DNA of 64,000 nucleotides from JBAOHV01 sp037045265 (GCA_037045265.1 JBAOHV010000015.1:124001-188000); one strand, 5' to 3'. Shown: positions 1-8,317, counted from the first letter of the stretch. A program made the numbers and translations. Notes: generated by a model not told the origin, from the letters alone.

Positions 1-150
1 GCCAAGAAGGCACCAGCCAAGAAGGCACCAGCCAAGAAGGCACCAGCCAAGAAGGCACCAGCCAAGAAGGCACCAGCCAAGAAGGCACCAGCCAAGAAGG
101 CACCAGCCAAGAAGGCACCAGCCAAGAAGGCACCAGCCAAGAAGGCCCCA
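1..150 (+). repeat. 15-bp tandem repeat, ten copies
   Basis: The unit GCCAAGAAGGCACCA is repeated in phase from base 1. Units 1-9 are exact and unit 10 (136-150) has one A-to-C change. The array is coding (AKKAP) and probably continues upstream of the window. Confidence 0.95.
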
Positions 151-165
151 GCCAAGAAGAGCTGA
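1..165 (+). CDS. C-terminal lysine-rich (AKKAP)n tail of a truncated upstream gene
   Basis: The window opens inside a reading frame that encodes ten copies of the pentapeptide Ala-Lys-Lys-Ala-Pro, then AKKS and a TGA at 163-165. Only the tail is visible, so the function is unknown. Tails of this kind are known on actinobacterial HU/Hlp nucleoid proteins and on other nucleic-acid-binding proteins, where the positive charge binds DNA or RNA non-specifically. Nine of the ten repeats are identical at DNA level and the tenth differs by one silent change (GCA to GCC). That indicates repeat expansion by slippage rather than selection on protein sequence alone. A perfect hairpin 24 bp downstream may end its transcript. 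The frame is unambiguous; the parent gene is a guess. Confidence 0.7.
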   Translation, partial: AKKAPAKKAPAKKAPAKKAPAKKAPAKKAPAKKAPAKKAPAKKAPAKKAPAKKS

Positions 166-189
166 GCCGTCAGATCAGTCGCACGAGTG

Positions 190-220
190 GTGGGTCCGGA
201 CCGTCCAGGTCCGGACCCAC
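190..220 (+). terminator. Perfect 11-bp hairpin after the lysine-rich gene
   Basis: GTGGGTCCGGA (190-200) is exactly complementary to TCCGGACCCAC (210-220) across a 9-nt loop. It lies between the stop at 165 and the ettA promoter. No U-tract follows, as is common in high-GC actinobacteria, so termination efficiency is uncertain. Confidence 0.55.
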
Positions 221-251
221 CCGCCGTTCCGGGGTACCACCGGTCGCCCGG

Positions 252-257
252 TACGAT
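252..257 (+). promoter_or_regulatory. Putative leaderless -10 (TACGAT) of ettA
   Basis: TACGAT ends 8 nt before the ATG at 266, which would put the transcription start at or next to the start codon. Confidence 0.4.
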
Positions 258-265
258 CATGCGCC

Positions 266-1960
266 ATGAGCGCCCAGTACATCTTCACCATGCATCGCGT
301 GGGCAAGTTCGTCCCACCCGACCGCGATGTGCTCAAGGACATCTCGCTGTCCTTCTACCCCGGCGCCAAGATCGGTGTGATCGGGGCCAACGGCTCCGGC
401 AAGTCGACTCTGCTGAAGATCATGGCCGGCGTCGACACCGAGTTCACCGGTGAGGCTCGGCTGACCCCTGGTTTCACCGTGGGGATGCTCGAACAGGAAC
501 CGCAGCTCGATCCGGACAAGGACGTGCTCGGCAACATCATGGACGGGGTCGCAGCCGTGTCAGGGCTGCTGACCGACTACGACGAGCTGATGGCGCGCTG
601 GAGCGATCCGGACGCCGACTACGAGAAGCTCGGCGCCCAACAGGCCGAGCTCGAAGCGAAGATCGAAGCGGCCGGGGCCTGGGACCTCCAGCGCACCATC
701 GACATCGCCATGGACGCACTCCGCACGCCACCCCAGGACGCTGACGTCGAGACTCTCTCGGGTGGTGAGCGGCGCCGCGTGGCTCTGTGTCGCCTTCTGC
801 TGGCCAAGCCCGACCTTCTGCTGCTCGACGAACCGACGAACCACCTCGACGCCGAGTCCGTCGCATGGCTGGAGCGCTACCTCCAGGACTACCCCGGCAC
901 CGTCGTGGCCATCACCCACGACCGGTACTTCCTTGACAACGTCGCTCAGTGGATCCTTGAGCTCGAGCGAGGCCGCGGTTACCCGTTCGAAGGCAACTAC
1001 ACCGGTTGGCTCGAGCAGAAGGAGCGCCGGATGGCGCTCGACGAGAAGGAGAAGGAAGGCCGGCGAAAGGTGCTCGAACGCGAGCTCGAGTGGGTCCGCA
1101 TGGCCCCCAAGGCCCGTCATGCCAAGTCCAAGGCCCGTCTGCAGGCCTACGAGGAACTGCGAGAGCAGGCCGAGGCCGACACCCGCAACGACGGTGTGCT
1201 CGAGATCGTGATACCTCCCGGACCCCGCCTGGGCGACCAGGTGATCGAGGCCGAGCACATCAGCAAGGGCTTCGGTGATCGGCTCTTGATCGAGGACCTC
1301 TCGTTCACCCTCCCACGCTCAGGCATCGTCGGGATCATCGGCCCCAACGGTGCCGGCAAGACGACCCTGTTCCGCATGATCGTGGACCAGTACCTGGGCC
1401 ACGGGGAGAACCTGCCCGACAGCGGCACCCTCACGATCGGTTCCACCGTCGACCTCTCCTACGTGGATCAGACACGTGACGCCCTCGACCCCGACAAGAC
1501 GATCTTCGAGGAGATCACCGACGGACAGGACATCGTCAAGGTCGGCAACCGAGAGGTGAACAGCCGGGTCTACTGCGCGAGCTTCATGTTCAAGGGCCCG
1601 GACCAGCAGAAGAAGGTCGGCCAGCTCTCCGGCGGTGAGCGCAACCGCGTCCACCTGGCAAAGCTGCTGCGCACCGCCGGCAACGTTCTGCTCTTGGACG
1701 AGCCGACCAACGACCTGGACATCGAGACGCTGCGGGCGCTCGAGGACGCACTCGAGCAGTTCCCGGGCTGCGTCGTGGTCATATCCCACGACCGCTGGTT
1801 CCTGGACCGCATCGCCACCCACATGCTGGCCTTCGAGGGCGACTCGCAGGTCCGCTGGTTCGAGGGGAACTTCAGCGAGTACGAGGTGTTCCGCCGCAAG
1901 GAGTTCGGCGCCGACGCAACCCAACCGCACCGCATCAAGTACAAGCCGCTGAACCGCTGA
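266..1960 (+). CDS. ettA: Energy-dependent translational throttle protein EttA (ABC-F ATPase)
   Basis: This is a 564-residue cytosolic ABC-F protein with two ATPase cassettes and no membrane segment. The N-terminus (residues 4-20, with the TMHRVGK motif) is the typical EttA opening. Cassette 1 has Walker A GANGSGKST (40-48), signature LSGGE (164-168) and Walker B LLLLDEP (184-190). Cassette 2 has GPNGAGKTT (359-367), LSGGE (454-458) and LLLDEP (475-480). The charged linker at about 245-310 corresponds to the P-site tRNA interaction motif. In E. coli, EttA binds the ribosomal E site and gates the first peptide-bond step according to the ATP/ADP ratio; the same role is inferred here. Length matches the family (about 555). 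The gene appears monocistronic, with a -10-like hexamer just upstream. Confidence 0.96.
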   Translation: MSAQYIFTMHRVGKFVPPDRDVLKDISLSFYPGAKIGVIGANGSGKSTLLKIMAGVDTEFTGEARLTPGFTVGMLEQEPQLDPDKDVLGNIMDGVAAVSGLLTDYDELMARWSDPDADYEKLGAQQAELEAKIEAAGAWDLQRTIDIAMDALRTPPQDADVETLSGGERRRVALCRLLLAKPDLLLLDEPTNHLDAESVAWLERYLQDYPGTVVAITHDRYFLDNVAQWILELERGRGYPFEGNYTGWLEQKERRMALDEKEKEGRRKVLERELEWVRMAPKARHAKSKARLQAYEELREQAEADTRNDGVLEIVIPPGPRLGDQVIEAEHISKGFGDRLLIEDLSFTLPRSGIVGIIGPNGAGKTTLFRMIVDQYLGHGENLPDSGTLTIGSTVDLSYVDQTRDALDPDKTIFEEITDGQDIVKVGNREVNSRVYCASFMFKGPDQQKKVGQLSGGERNRVHLAKLLRTAGNVLLLDEPTNDLDIETLRALEDALEQFPGCVVVISHDRWFLDRIATHMLAFEGDSQVRWFEGNFSEYEVFRRKEFGADATQPHRIKYKPLNR

Positions 1961-2059
1961 GCCGCTCGAACCCTGAGCTGACGACCACTGATCCGCTGAA
2001 CCGGCAGCCGCAGTCGGCCGGGGTTCACCGATTGTTCAGGGCGTCGAACAGATCGACCG

Positions 2060-2374
2060 ATGTTCTCCGACATGGGGAGCACCACGAGAACCAAGCCGAT
2101 GATCACCGCTCGTTCGCGGGCAGTGCTGCGCGACGTCGAACCGGGCAGCACCGTCGAATGCGTGTACTGCGACGAGAGGGTCAAGTTCCAGGCCAAGGTC
2201 CGCCACAAGCAGGTGATCTGCAACGTCTACAAGGACGGCAAGTGGCTCCGGGTCGAGCACTTCCATGCCGACTGCTACACCGCCGCGGGGGAGCCTCACG
2301 GCGACGTCGACACAACTCCGGTCGTGAAGGCACGCCGCAGCGCCGCCGCTGCACCCGAGTCTCGCTCCGCCTGA
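2060..2374 (+). CDS. Small conserved protein with a Cys-x2-Cys zinc-ribbon-like motif
   Basis: 104 residues, no membrane segment. The centre holds CVYCDERVKF at about residues 35-44, followed by a basic stretch and HFHADCY at about 75-81. That gives a possible C-C-H-C metal site. The C-terminal 25 residues are Ala/Ser/Arg-rich and look disordered. I do not recognise a characterised family; proteins of this shape occur in actinomycetes and are left as hypothetical. An ATG at 2075 (MGSTTRT) is an alternative start. It stands alone between ettA and the glycosylase gene, with no clear ribosome-binding site at either ATG. Confidence 0.6.
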   Translation: MFSDMGSTTRTKPMITARSRAVLRDVEPGSTVECVYCDERVKFQAKVRHKQVICNVYKDGKWLRVEHFHADCYTAAGEPHGDVDTTPVVKARRSAAAAPESRSA

Positions 2375-2441
2375 GCCTTGCTCTGCACCCGTCGGCGACG
2401 TGGCACGCTGATGAGGTGACTCCGACTGACCGAGCACGCTG

Positions 2442-3083
2442 ATGCCGGCCCCGGCGACGAGGACCGCCTGGGCCGCTGCTGCCGACAAGCTGGCGGGGCG
2501 GCACCCGGTCACCGAGATGCTGCACGAACGCCACGGTGTCCCGACGATCGGACCCGGCCCCCGTCCGGGCGACCGCTTCCGCTCCATCGCCGAGTCGATC
2601 ACCTACCAGCAGCTCGCCGGTCGTGCCGCCGCGACGATCTGGGGGAGGGTGCTCGACACAGTCGGCACCCCGTTCTGCCCCGAAGCAGTGCTCGACACTC
2701 CCCTGCACGAGCTGCGCGCAGCGGGCCTGTCAGGAGCCAAGTCCGCCGCACTGGTCGACCTGGCGACTAGATGCCGGTCCGGTGAGCTGCAGCTGGAGAG
2801 GATCGCACGCATGTCCGACGCCGCGGTCATCGAGCACCTGACCGCCGTACGCGGGATCGGCCCCTGGACCGCCCAGATGTTCCTGCTGTTCGATCTCCGC
2901 CGCCTGGATGTCTGGCCTACGGGGGACTTAGGGGTCCGGGCTGGCTTCACCAAGGCGTTCGGTCACTCCGAGATGGTTGAGGTCAAGGAGCTCGCCGAAC
3001 TGGGGGCTCAGTTCGCCCCGTACCGATCAGTGCTGGCCTGGTGGTGCTGGCGCGAGACCGACACCGTCACCCCGAGCAGCTGA
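2442..3083 (+). CDS. AlkA-like DNA-3-methyladenine glycosylase (HhH-GPD family)
   Basis: 213 residues. The helix-hairpin-helix (VRGIGPWTAQ, about 136-145) is followed by the Gly/Pro-rich loop WPTGDLGVR. Asp162 of that loop matches the catalytic aspartate of the HhH-GPD superfamily. The spacing and the WTAQ-type hairpin fit the AlkA/MAG branch, which removes alkylated purines, rather than endonuclease III; no Fe-S cysteine cluster is present. The AlkA N-terminal domain is missing, so this is the short actinobacterial/Mag1-like form. Its 3' end overlaps the 3' end of the convergent cysC gene by 17 bp. The substrate (3-methyladenine, hypoxanthine or others) cannot be read from sequence. Confidence 0.85.
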   Translation: MPAPATRTAWAAAADKLAGRHPVTEMLHERHGVPTIGPGPRPGDRFRSIAESITYQQLAGRAAATIWGRVLDTVGTPFCPEAVLDTPLHELRAAGLSGAKSAALVDLATRCRSGELQLERIARMSDAAVIEHLTAVRGIGPWTAQMFLLFDLRRLDVWPTGDLGVRAGFTKAFGHSEMVEVKELAELGAQFAPYRSVLAWWCWRETDTVTPSS

Positions 3084-3672
3084 TCAGCTCCAGAACACGG
3101 GCGGCCTGTGAATCCGGTGGCCCGTCGGCCGGCGTCAGGACCAGGTCCGGCGACTCCGGGGCCTCGTAAGGGTCGTCGATGCCGGTCATGCCCGAGAGCT
3201 CACCGGCCCGCGCCTTCGCGTAGAGGCCCTTGGGGTCCCGCCGCTCGCACTCCTCGAGCGGCGTGTCGACGAAGACCTCGACGAACTCGAGTCCGGCAGC
3301 GACGACCCGCCGACGCACCGATTGCCGAGCCTCACGGTACGGCGACACCAGCGGCACGATCGCTGCCACGCCGGCATCTGCGAAGAGAGCCGCGACCTCG
3401 CCCACACGGCGCACGTTCTCGTCGCGATCCTCGGCGGAGAAGCCGAGGTCGGAGTTCAGCCCGTGCCGGACGTTGTCGCCGTCGAGCAGGTAGGCAGCCC
3501 GCCCGGAATCCACGAGCCTGCGCTCGACCTCGACAGCGACGGTCGACTTGCCCGAACCAGAGAGACCCGTGAGCCACACGACGAGCCCGGCACCACCTGT
3601 GACCCTCGCTCGATCCGTCCGCCCGACATGGCCGTCGTGCCAGACGACGATCCGCTCGGAGGAGTCGGTCAC
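3067..3672 (-). CDS. cysC: Adenylyl-sulfate kinase CysC
   Basis: 201 residues, GTG start. The kinase phosphorylates adenosine 5'-phosphosulfate (APS) to PAPS with ATP. The P-loop GLSGSGKST is at residues 36-44, followed by DGDNVRHGL (APS/Mg binding). The lid region GLYAKARAGE and the GIDDPYEAP segment are typical of CysC. It is the last gene of cysD-cysN-cysC and its GTG overlaps the cysN TGA by 4 bp (GTGA), so translational coupling is expected. In many actinobacteria CysN and CysC are fused; here they are separate. The 3' end overlaps the convergent glycosylase gene. Confidence 0.96.
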   Translation of the reverse strand: MTDSSERIVVWHDGHVGRTDRARVTGGAGLVVWLTGLSGSGKSTVAVEVERRLVDSGRAAYLLDGDNVRHGLNSDLGFSAEDRDENVRRVGEVAALFADAGVAAIVPLVSPYREARQSVRRRVVAAGLEFVEVFVDTPLEECERRDPKGLYAKARAGELSGMTGIDDPYEAPESPDLVLTPADGPPDSQAARVLELISCSG

Positions 3673-4928
3673 TGTGCCTCGCCGAGGATCATCCCGGCGC
3701 CGACGGTCGCGTTCGTGGCCTCGTCGATCAGGATGAACGAGCCGGTCTCCCTGCTGCGTCGGTACTCGTCGAAGAACAACGGCTGGGTGGTGCGCAGCGT
3801 CACGCGCCCGATCTCGTTGAGCGTCAACGCCGGGACGGAGTCGTCGCGGTGCAGCGTGTTGATGTCGAGCCGGTAGTGCAGGTCCTTGACCATCGCCCGG
3901 ACGGAGCGGGTGGTGTGCTTGAGAGCCAGTGTCGTGCGCGGCGAGAGCGCCGAAGCCTCGGTCAACCAGCAGACCATCGCCTCGACGTCCTGGGATGAGA
4001 CCGGCTGGTTGTGCGGCCGACAGATCATGTCGCCACGGGAGATGTCGATCTCGTCGCTGAGGCGGATCGTGACCGACATGGGCGAGAACGCCTCGTCGAC
4101 CGGGCCGTCGAAGGTGTCGATCGAACTGATCGTCGAGCTGAACCCGGATGGGAGGACCGTCACCTCGTCACCCGGCTTGAACACGCCCGCGGCCACCCGA
4201 CCCGCGTAGCCGCGGTAGTCGTGGAACTCGTCGCTGTGGGGACGAAGCACGCACTGCACGGGGAACCGGGCGTCGATCAGGTTCCGGTCCGATGCAATGT
4301 GGACCGTCTCGAGGTGGTGCAGCAGCGAGGTGCCCTCGAACCAGTCCATCTCGGTCGAACGGGACACGATGTTGTCGCCGTGCAGGGCCGAGATCGGGAT
4401 GAAGGTGAGGTCGCTGACATCGAGCTTCGCAGCGAACGCCCGGAACTCCTCGACGATCTCGTCGAAGCGCTGCTGGTCGTAGTCCACCAGGTCCATCTTG
4501 TTGACAGCGACCACCAGGTGGGGGATGCGCAACAGCGAGGCGATGAACGCGTGACGTCGTGACTGCTCGAGAACTCCCTTGCGGGCATCGATGAGCACGA
4601 TCGCCAGGTCGGCCGTCGACGCACCTGTCACCATGTTGCGCGTGTACTGGATGTGACCGGGGGTGTCGGCGATTATGAACTTCCGCTTCGGGGTGGCGAA
4701 GTACCGGTAGGCGACATCGATGGTGATGCCCTGCTCGCGCTCGGCCCGCAGGCCATCGGTCAGCAGCGCCAGGTTGGCGCCGTCGAGCCCCATTCGCTCG
4801 CTGACGTCCTCGACCGACGCGAGCTGGTCCTCGAAGATCGACTTGGAGTCGTAGAGGAGCCGACCGATGAGTGTGGACTTGCCGTCGTCGACCGATCCTG
4901 CGGTCGCGAATCGAAGCAGCTCGGACAT
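3669..4928 (-). CDS. cysN: Sulfate adenylyltransferase subunit 1 (GTPase) CysN
   Basis: 419 residues; EF-Tu-type GTPase subunit of ATP sulfurylase. G1 GSVDDGKST is at residues 11-19, G3 DTPGH at 88-92 and G4 NKMD at 143-146, followed by EF-Tu-like beta-barrel domains. With CysD it makes APS from sulfate and ATP, coupled to GTP hydrolysis. The ATG at 4928 was chosen because MSELLRFATAG matches the family start and because it overlaps the cysD stop by one base (TGATG). The upstream in-frame extension would run inside cysD. It is shorter than E. coli CysN (475) but close to the CysN half of actinobacterial CysNC. Confidence 0.96.
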   Translation of the reverse strand: MSELLRFATAGSVDDGKSTLIGRLLYDSKSIFEDQLASVEDVSERMGLDGANLALLTDGLRAEREQGITIDVAYRYFATPKRKFIIADTPGHIQYTRNMVTGASTADLAIVLIDARKGVLEQSRRHAFIASLLRIPHLVVAVNKMDLVDYDQQRFDEIVEEFRAFAAKLDVSDLTFIPISALHGDNIVSRSTEMDWFEGTSLLHHLETVHIASDRNLIDARFPVQCVLRPHSDEFHDYRGYAGRVAAGVFKPGDEVTVLPSGFSSTISSIDTFDGPVDEAFSPMSVTIRLSDEIDISRGDMICRPHNQPVSSQDVEAMVCWLTEASALSPRTTLALKHTTRSVRAMVKDLHYRLDINTLHRDDSVPALTLNEIGRVTLRTTQPLFFDEYRRSRETGSFILIDEATNATVGAGMILGEAQ

Positions 4929-5833
4929 CAGAAGTACCCCTGACGCTTGCGGTCCTCCATGGCGGCTTCGGACGCTCGGTCGTCGGCCCGGGTCGCTCCA
5001 CGCTCCGTCAGGCGGGTGGCGGCCACCTCGTCGATCACGGCATCCACGGTCGCTGCGGTGGATTCGACCGCCCCCGTGCACGAGGCGTCACCCACGGTGC
5101 GGAACCGGACACTGCGCTTCTCGGGAACCTCTCCCTCTAGCACCGTCACGAACTCGGTGACCGCGAGCCACATGCCGTCTCGCAGGAACACTTCACGCTC
5201 GTGCGCGTAGTAGATCGAGGGAACCTCGATGCCCTCGTCCGCGATGTACTGCCAGATGTCGAGCTCGGTCCAGTTGCTCAGGGGGAACACTCGGATGTGC
5301 TCGCCCTTGTGGTGCCTTCCGTTGTAGAGGCTCCACAGCTCAGGTCGCTGGTTCTTGGGGTCCCACTGACCGAACTCGTCACGGAAGGAGTAGACACGCT
5401 CCTTCGCTCGAGCCTTCTCCTCGTCACGGCGCGCACCGCCGAAGGCAGCGTCGAAGCCGTGCCCTTCGATCGCGTCCAGCAGGGTCGTCGTCTGCAGTTG
5501 GTTGCGGCTCGCCAGAGGGCCGGTCTTCTCGACCACGCGGCCCTGGTCGATCGACTCCTGGACCGATGCGATCACGAGTCGGATCCCCAGCTCCTCGACA
5601 CGGCGGTCACGGAACTCGTAGACCTCGTCGAAGTTGTGGCCTGTGTCCACATGCATCACCGGGAAGGGGATCTTCGCCGGCCAGAAGGCCTTCTCGGCCA
5701 GTCGCAGCATGACGATCGAGTCCTTGCCACCCGAGAACAGCAGGACGGGTCGTTCGAACTCGGCCGCGACCTCCCGGATGATGTGGATCGACTCGGCCTC
5801 GAGCGCAGCAAGATGTGGGAGTTCGTAGTTCAC
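4928..5833 (-). CDS. cysD: Sulfate adenylyltransferase subunit 2 CysD
   Basis: 301 residues, the catalytic ATP-pyrophosphatase subunit of ATP sulfurylase. The PP-loop SGGKDS is at residues 34-39, followed by the VDTGHNFDEVYEFRD region. The start is GTG (VNYELPHL) because it gives the standard length (E. coli 302) and has a good Shine-Dalgarno GGAGG about 6-8 nt upstream; the frame stays open much further upstream but without similarity. It is the first gene of cysDNC. A -10-like TACTCT (5862-5857, minus strand) and an 11-bp dyad at 5869-5899 lie immediately upstream, which points to repression of the whole operon. Confidence 0.96.
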   Translation of the reverse strand: MNYELPHLAALEAESIHIIREVAAEFERPVLLFSGGKDSIVMLRLAEKAFWPAKIPFPVMHVDTGHNFDEVYEFRDRRVEELGIRLVIASVQESIDQGRVVEKTGPLASRNQLQTTTLLDAIEGHGFDAAFGGARRDEEKARAKERVYSFRDEFGQWDPKNQRPELWSLYNGRHHKGEHIRVFPLSNWTELDIWQYIADEGIEVPSIYYAHEREVFLRDGMWLAVTEFVTVLEGEVPEKRSVRFRTVGDASCTGAVESTAATVDAVIDEVAATRLTERGATRADDRASEAAMEDRKRQGYF

Positions 5834-5856
5834 GTTGCCCCTCCGGTGAGACGTAC

Positions 5857-5862
5857 AGAGTA
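5857..5862 (-). promoter_or_regulatory. Putative -10 (TACTCT) of cysDNC
   Basis: On the minus strand TACTCT lies 23 nt before the cysD GTG, leaving a short leader with GGAGG. The dyad at 5869-5899 covers the position where a -35 element would be. Confidence 0.45.
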
Positions 5863-5868
5863 GACGCC

Positions 5869-5899
5869 GCAATTCCCGACTACACAACTCGGGAATTGC
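5869..5899. promoter_or_regulatory. 11-bp perfect dyad, probable operator of cysDNC (CCGACT-N7-TCGGG)
   Basis: GCAATTCCCGA (5869-5879) and TCGGGAATTGC (5889-5899) are perfect inverted repeats with a 9-nt spacer. The core CCGACT-N7-TCGGG (5876-5893) recurs upstream of the DUF4395 gene at 10399-10416. It sits between divergent cysD and cysQ and over the -35 region of cysDNC, as expected for a repressor site. The binding protein is not in the window; an Rrf2-family regulator is a guess. Confidence 0.6.
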
Positions 5900-5908
5900 T
5901 GCTGGCTC

Positions 5909-5954
5909 CAGATGCTGGTCCTGCCCGACCTCAGATGCTGGTCCTGCCCGACCT
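5909..5954 (+). repeat. Perfect 23-bp tandem duplication in the cysD-cysQ intergenic region
   Basis: Bases 5909-5931 are repeated exactly at 5932-5954, without spacer. The second copy occupies the -35 zone of the cysQ promoter. It is non-coding. Confidence 0.95.
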
Positions 5955-5956
5955 CG

Positions 5957-5962
5957 TAGAGT
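5957..5962 (+). promoter_or_regulatory. Putative leaderless -10 (TAGAGT) of cysQ
   Basis: TAGAGT ends 7 nt before the GTG at 5970. This spacing favours 5970 over the in-frame GTG at 5961, which lies inside the hexamer. Confidence 0.45.
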
Positions 5963-5969
5963 GGGCGGC

Positions 5970-6725
5970 GTGCCCATCTCCGACGACAACGAACTGGCCG
6001 CACGACTCGCAGAGCGGGCGGGCGCGCTGCTGCTGACCGTGCGGGAGCAGCTGCAGGCTGAGGGAGCCGAGCTCGGCCAGATCAAGGATGCCGGGGACCG
6101 CTCGTCGCACGAGTTCCTGATGGACGAACTGCGCCGGGAACGCCCCGGGGACGCCGTCCTGTCGGAGGAGGCGCGAGCCGACGAGCACGCCGACCTGTCC
6201 CGGCTGGACTCCGACCGCGTCTGGATCATCGACCCCGTCGACGGAACCCGCGAGTACGGAGAGGGCCGATCCGACTGGGCGGTCCACGTCGCACTGGTCG
6301 AGAAGGGCGAGCTGTCCGTAGGCGCGGTCGCGCTGCCCGGCCTAGGCAAGGTCCTGCACACCGCCGCTCCCCCACGGGTACCCGCAGCACCGGCACGCCT
6401 GCGAGTCATCGTCAGCCGTAGCCGTCCCCCGGCGGAGGCTCTGTCGATCGCCGAGTCGCTGGGTGCAGAACTGGTCGAGATGGGCTCCGCAGGGGCCAAG
6501 GCCATGGCGATCGTGCGCGGCGAGGCCGATGTCTACCCGCACTCCGGCGGGCAGTACGAGTGGGACTCTGCCGCACCGGTCGCGGTCGCACTCGCGGCTG
6601 GGCTCCACTGCTCACGCCTCGATGGTTCGCCGCTGGTCTACAACCGGGCCGACCCATACCTGCCGGACCTGTTGATCTGTCGACCGGAACACGCCCAGCT
6701 GGTGCTCGACGGGCTGACCAGGTGA
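5970..6725 (+). CDS. cysQ: 3'(2'),5'-bisphosphate nucleotidase CysQ (inositol-monophosphatase family)
   Basis: 251 residues. The protein is expected to hydrolyse 3'-phosphoadenosine 5'-phosphate (PAP), the by-product of PAPS use, to AMP. Metal-binding motifs of the Li+-sensitive phosphatase family are present: LSEE (about residues 64-67), DPVDGT (about 88-93) and a late Asp in the QYEWDSAAP segment (about 201). It lies divergent from cysDNC, consistent with clearing PAP during sulfate assimilation. An inositol-1-phosphatase activity cannot be excluded from sequence. The start is GTG 5970 (VPISDDN). The stop overlaps the start of the UbiB-family gene by 4 bp (GTGA). Confidence 0.9.
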   Translation: MPISDDNELAARLAERAGALLLTVREQLQAEGAELGQIKDAGDRSSHEFLMDELRRERPGDAVLSEEARADEHADLSRLDSDRVWIIDPVDGTREYGEGRSDWAVHVALVEKGELSVGAVALPGLGKVLHTAAPPRVPAAPARLRVIVSRSRPPAEALSIAESLGAELVEMGSAGAKAMAIVRGEADVYPHSGGQYEWDSAAPVAVALAAGLHCSRLDGSPLVYNRADPYLPDLLICRPEHAQLVLDGLTR

Positions 6726-8317
6726 CCACGAGCGCACCGGCCGACCTGGAGCACTTCGCCTTCAGCGACGCGGCGCCTTGGATCGTCGAGCGCGAGTCCT
6801 GCACGTGGACCAGCGGAATCCAGGTTCTGCGAGCATCCACCCACCGCCAGGTGCCGGCACTGATCCGCAGGCGATCCGTTCCACCGCCGAAACGTCTGGC
6901 CGTGGTCGGCGGAACGATCGCCTGGACCATGGGGTCGTGGGCGTTGACCGGTCGCCGCGCCGGCGGCACCAGGTCACGCGCCGACCTGTCACGACGGTTG
7001 CGCCGAGCCGCTGAACGCCTGGGCCCCACCTACATCAAGCTGGGCCAGATCATCTCCAGCGGCGAGGGGCTCTTCCCCGGCGAACTCGTCAACGAGTTCA
7101 AGCGTTGCCGTGACCAGGTTCCGGCCGAGGACTTCGACCACGTGCGCCAGGTGGTCGAGGAAGACCTGGGCCGGCGTATCGAGGACGTGTTCGAGCGGTT
7201 CGATCCTCTGCCGATCGCGGCAGCGTCGATCGCCCAGGTCCACGCTGCTCGGCTGCACCCCGTGGACGACCTGCACGCCGGCGTCGAGGTCGTGGTCAAG
7301 GTGCAACGCCCGACCATACGTTCCCAGGTGCACTCCGATCTGCGGGTGATGGCGTGGCTCGCCCCGTTCCTGGTCGGCAGGATCCCGATCGCCGCGCTCG
7401 CCAACCCGCCTGCCCTGGTCGAGCTGTTCGCTCAGACCATCACCGAGGAGCTCGACTTCCGGCTCGAAGCCGAGAACATGCTCGACGTGGCGGCGTCGTG
7501 CGCGGAGCTGGACCAACGTGGGGTGATCGTCGCTCGGCCGCACCCGCAGCTGGTGACCCGCCGTGTGCTGGTCATGGAACGGCTGTACGGCTACAGCTTC
7601 GACGACCTGGAATCGATGCAGGCGGCCGGCATCGACACCCACGAGGTACTCCGCCGGGGCATGGCGGCGTTCACCGAAGGATGCATGGTGCACGGGATCT
7701 TCCACGGGGATCTCCACGGCGGCAACCTGTTCATCGGTGACGACAGCCGAATCGCGCTGCTCGACTTCGGCATCACCGCACGCATGACCGACCTGGAACG
7801 CACCGCCTTCATGCGCCTGATGCTCTCGGGCGCGATGGGTGACATCCCTGGCCAGATCACCGCGCTGCGAGACCTCGGGGCGCTGCCGGCTGACACCGAC
7901 ATCGACGACGTGATCCGCGAGCTCGGCCTGGACCGTGCACCGATCGATCCGACCACTCTCTCCCAGGAAGAGCTCGTCGGGGAGCTCCAAAGGATCATCA
8001 AGGCCCTGCTGGCCATGGGCGCCCGACTGCCCAAGATCCTCATGTTGTACGTCAAGAACCTGGTCTTCCTCGATGCCGCCATCGCCAACCTCGCCCCGGA
8101 CCTCGACCTGATCACCGAGTTCGCCGCGTTGTCGACCCACATGGCGAGCGCCCACGGAGAGCGCTTCGCCGGCGAGATCGGCATGTCAGCCGAGCACTTC
8201 CGTGTGGACGAGGCCGCGATCCGCGCAGGCTTCGGGATCGTCGACGGCGAGGAGCCCGTCACCTACCGGGACCTGCAACGGCGCCGCGAGCTGATCCGGC
8301 GCCGCCTGGATCGCTGA
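6722..8317 (+). CDS. ABC1/UbiB/AarF-family atypical protein kinase-like protein
   Basis: 531 residues. The family signature is complete: the KxGQ motif (Lys106-Leu-Gly-Gln109), Ala-rich loop AAASIAQVH in place of a Gly-rich loop, VVVKVQRP with the ATP-binding lysine, HGDLHGGN catalytic loop and the LLDFG metal motif. Family members (UbiB, COQ8) are ATPases that support isoprenoid-quinone synthesis or lipid handling rather than classic protein kinases. In an actinomycete, menaquinone is the likely context. A hydrophobic stretch at about 61-77 could touch the membrane. The GTG start at 6722 overlaps the cysQ stop; the frame remains open upstream inside cysQ without similarity. Confidence 0.88.
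   Translation: MTTSAPADLEHFAFSDAAPWIVERESCTWTSGIQVLRASTHRQVPALIRRRSVPPPKRLAVVGGTIAWTMGSWALTGRRAGGTRSRADLSRRLRRAAERLGPTYIKLGQIISSGEGLFPGELVNEFKRCRDQVPAEDFDHVRQVVEEDLGRRIEDVFERFDPLPIAAASIAQVHAARLHPVDDLHAGVEVVVKVQRPTIRSQVHSDLRVMAWLAPFLVGRIPIAALANPPALVELFAQTITEELDFRLEAENMLDVAASCAELDQRGVIVARPHPQLVTRRVLVMERLYGYSFDDLESMQAAGIDTHEVLRRGMAAFTEGCMVHGIFHGDLHGGNLFIGDDSRIALLDFGITARMTDLERTAFMRLMLSGAMGDIPGQITALRDLGALPADTDIDDVIRELGLDRAPIDPTTLSQEELVGELQRIIKALLAMGARLPKILMLYVKNLVFLDAAIANLAPDLDLITEFAALSTHMASAHGERFAGEIGMSAEHFRVDEAAIRAGFGIVDGEEPVTYRDLQRRRELIRRRLDR

Noticed and set aside
4929..6505. Long in-frame extensions upstream of cysN and cysD, and other long open frames on the opposite strand of real genes
   Set aside because: In this high-GC DNA, long open frames arise opposite and upstream of genes by codon bias. 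Family starts, overlaps and Shine-Dalgarno sites fix the shorter versions.
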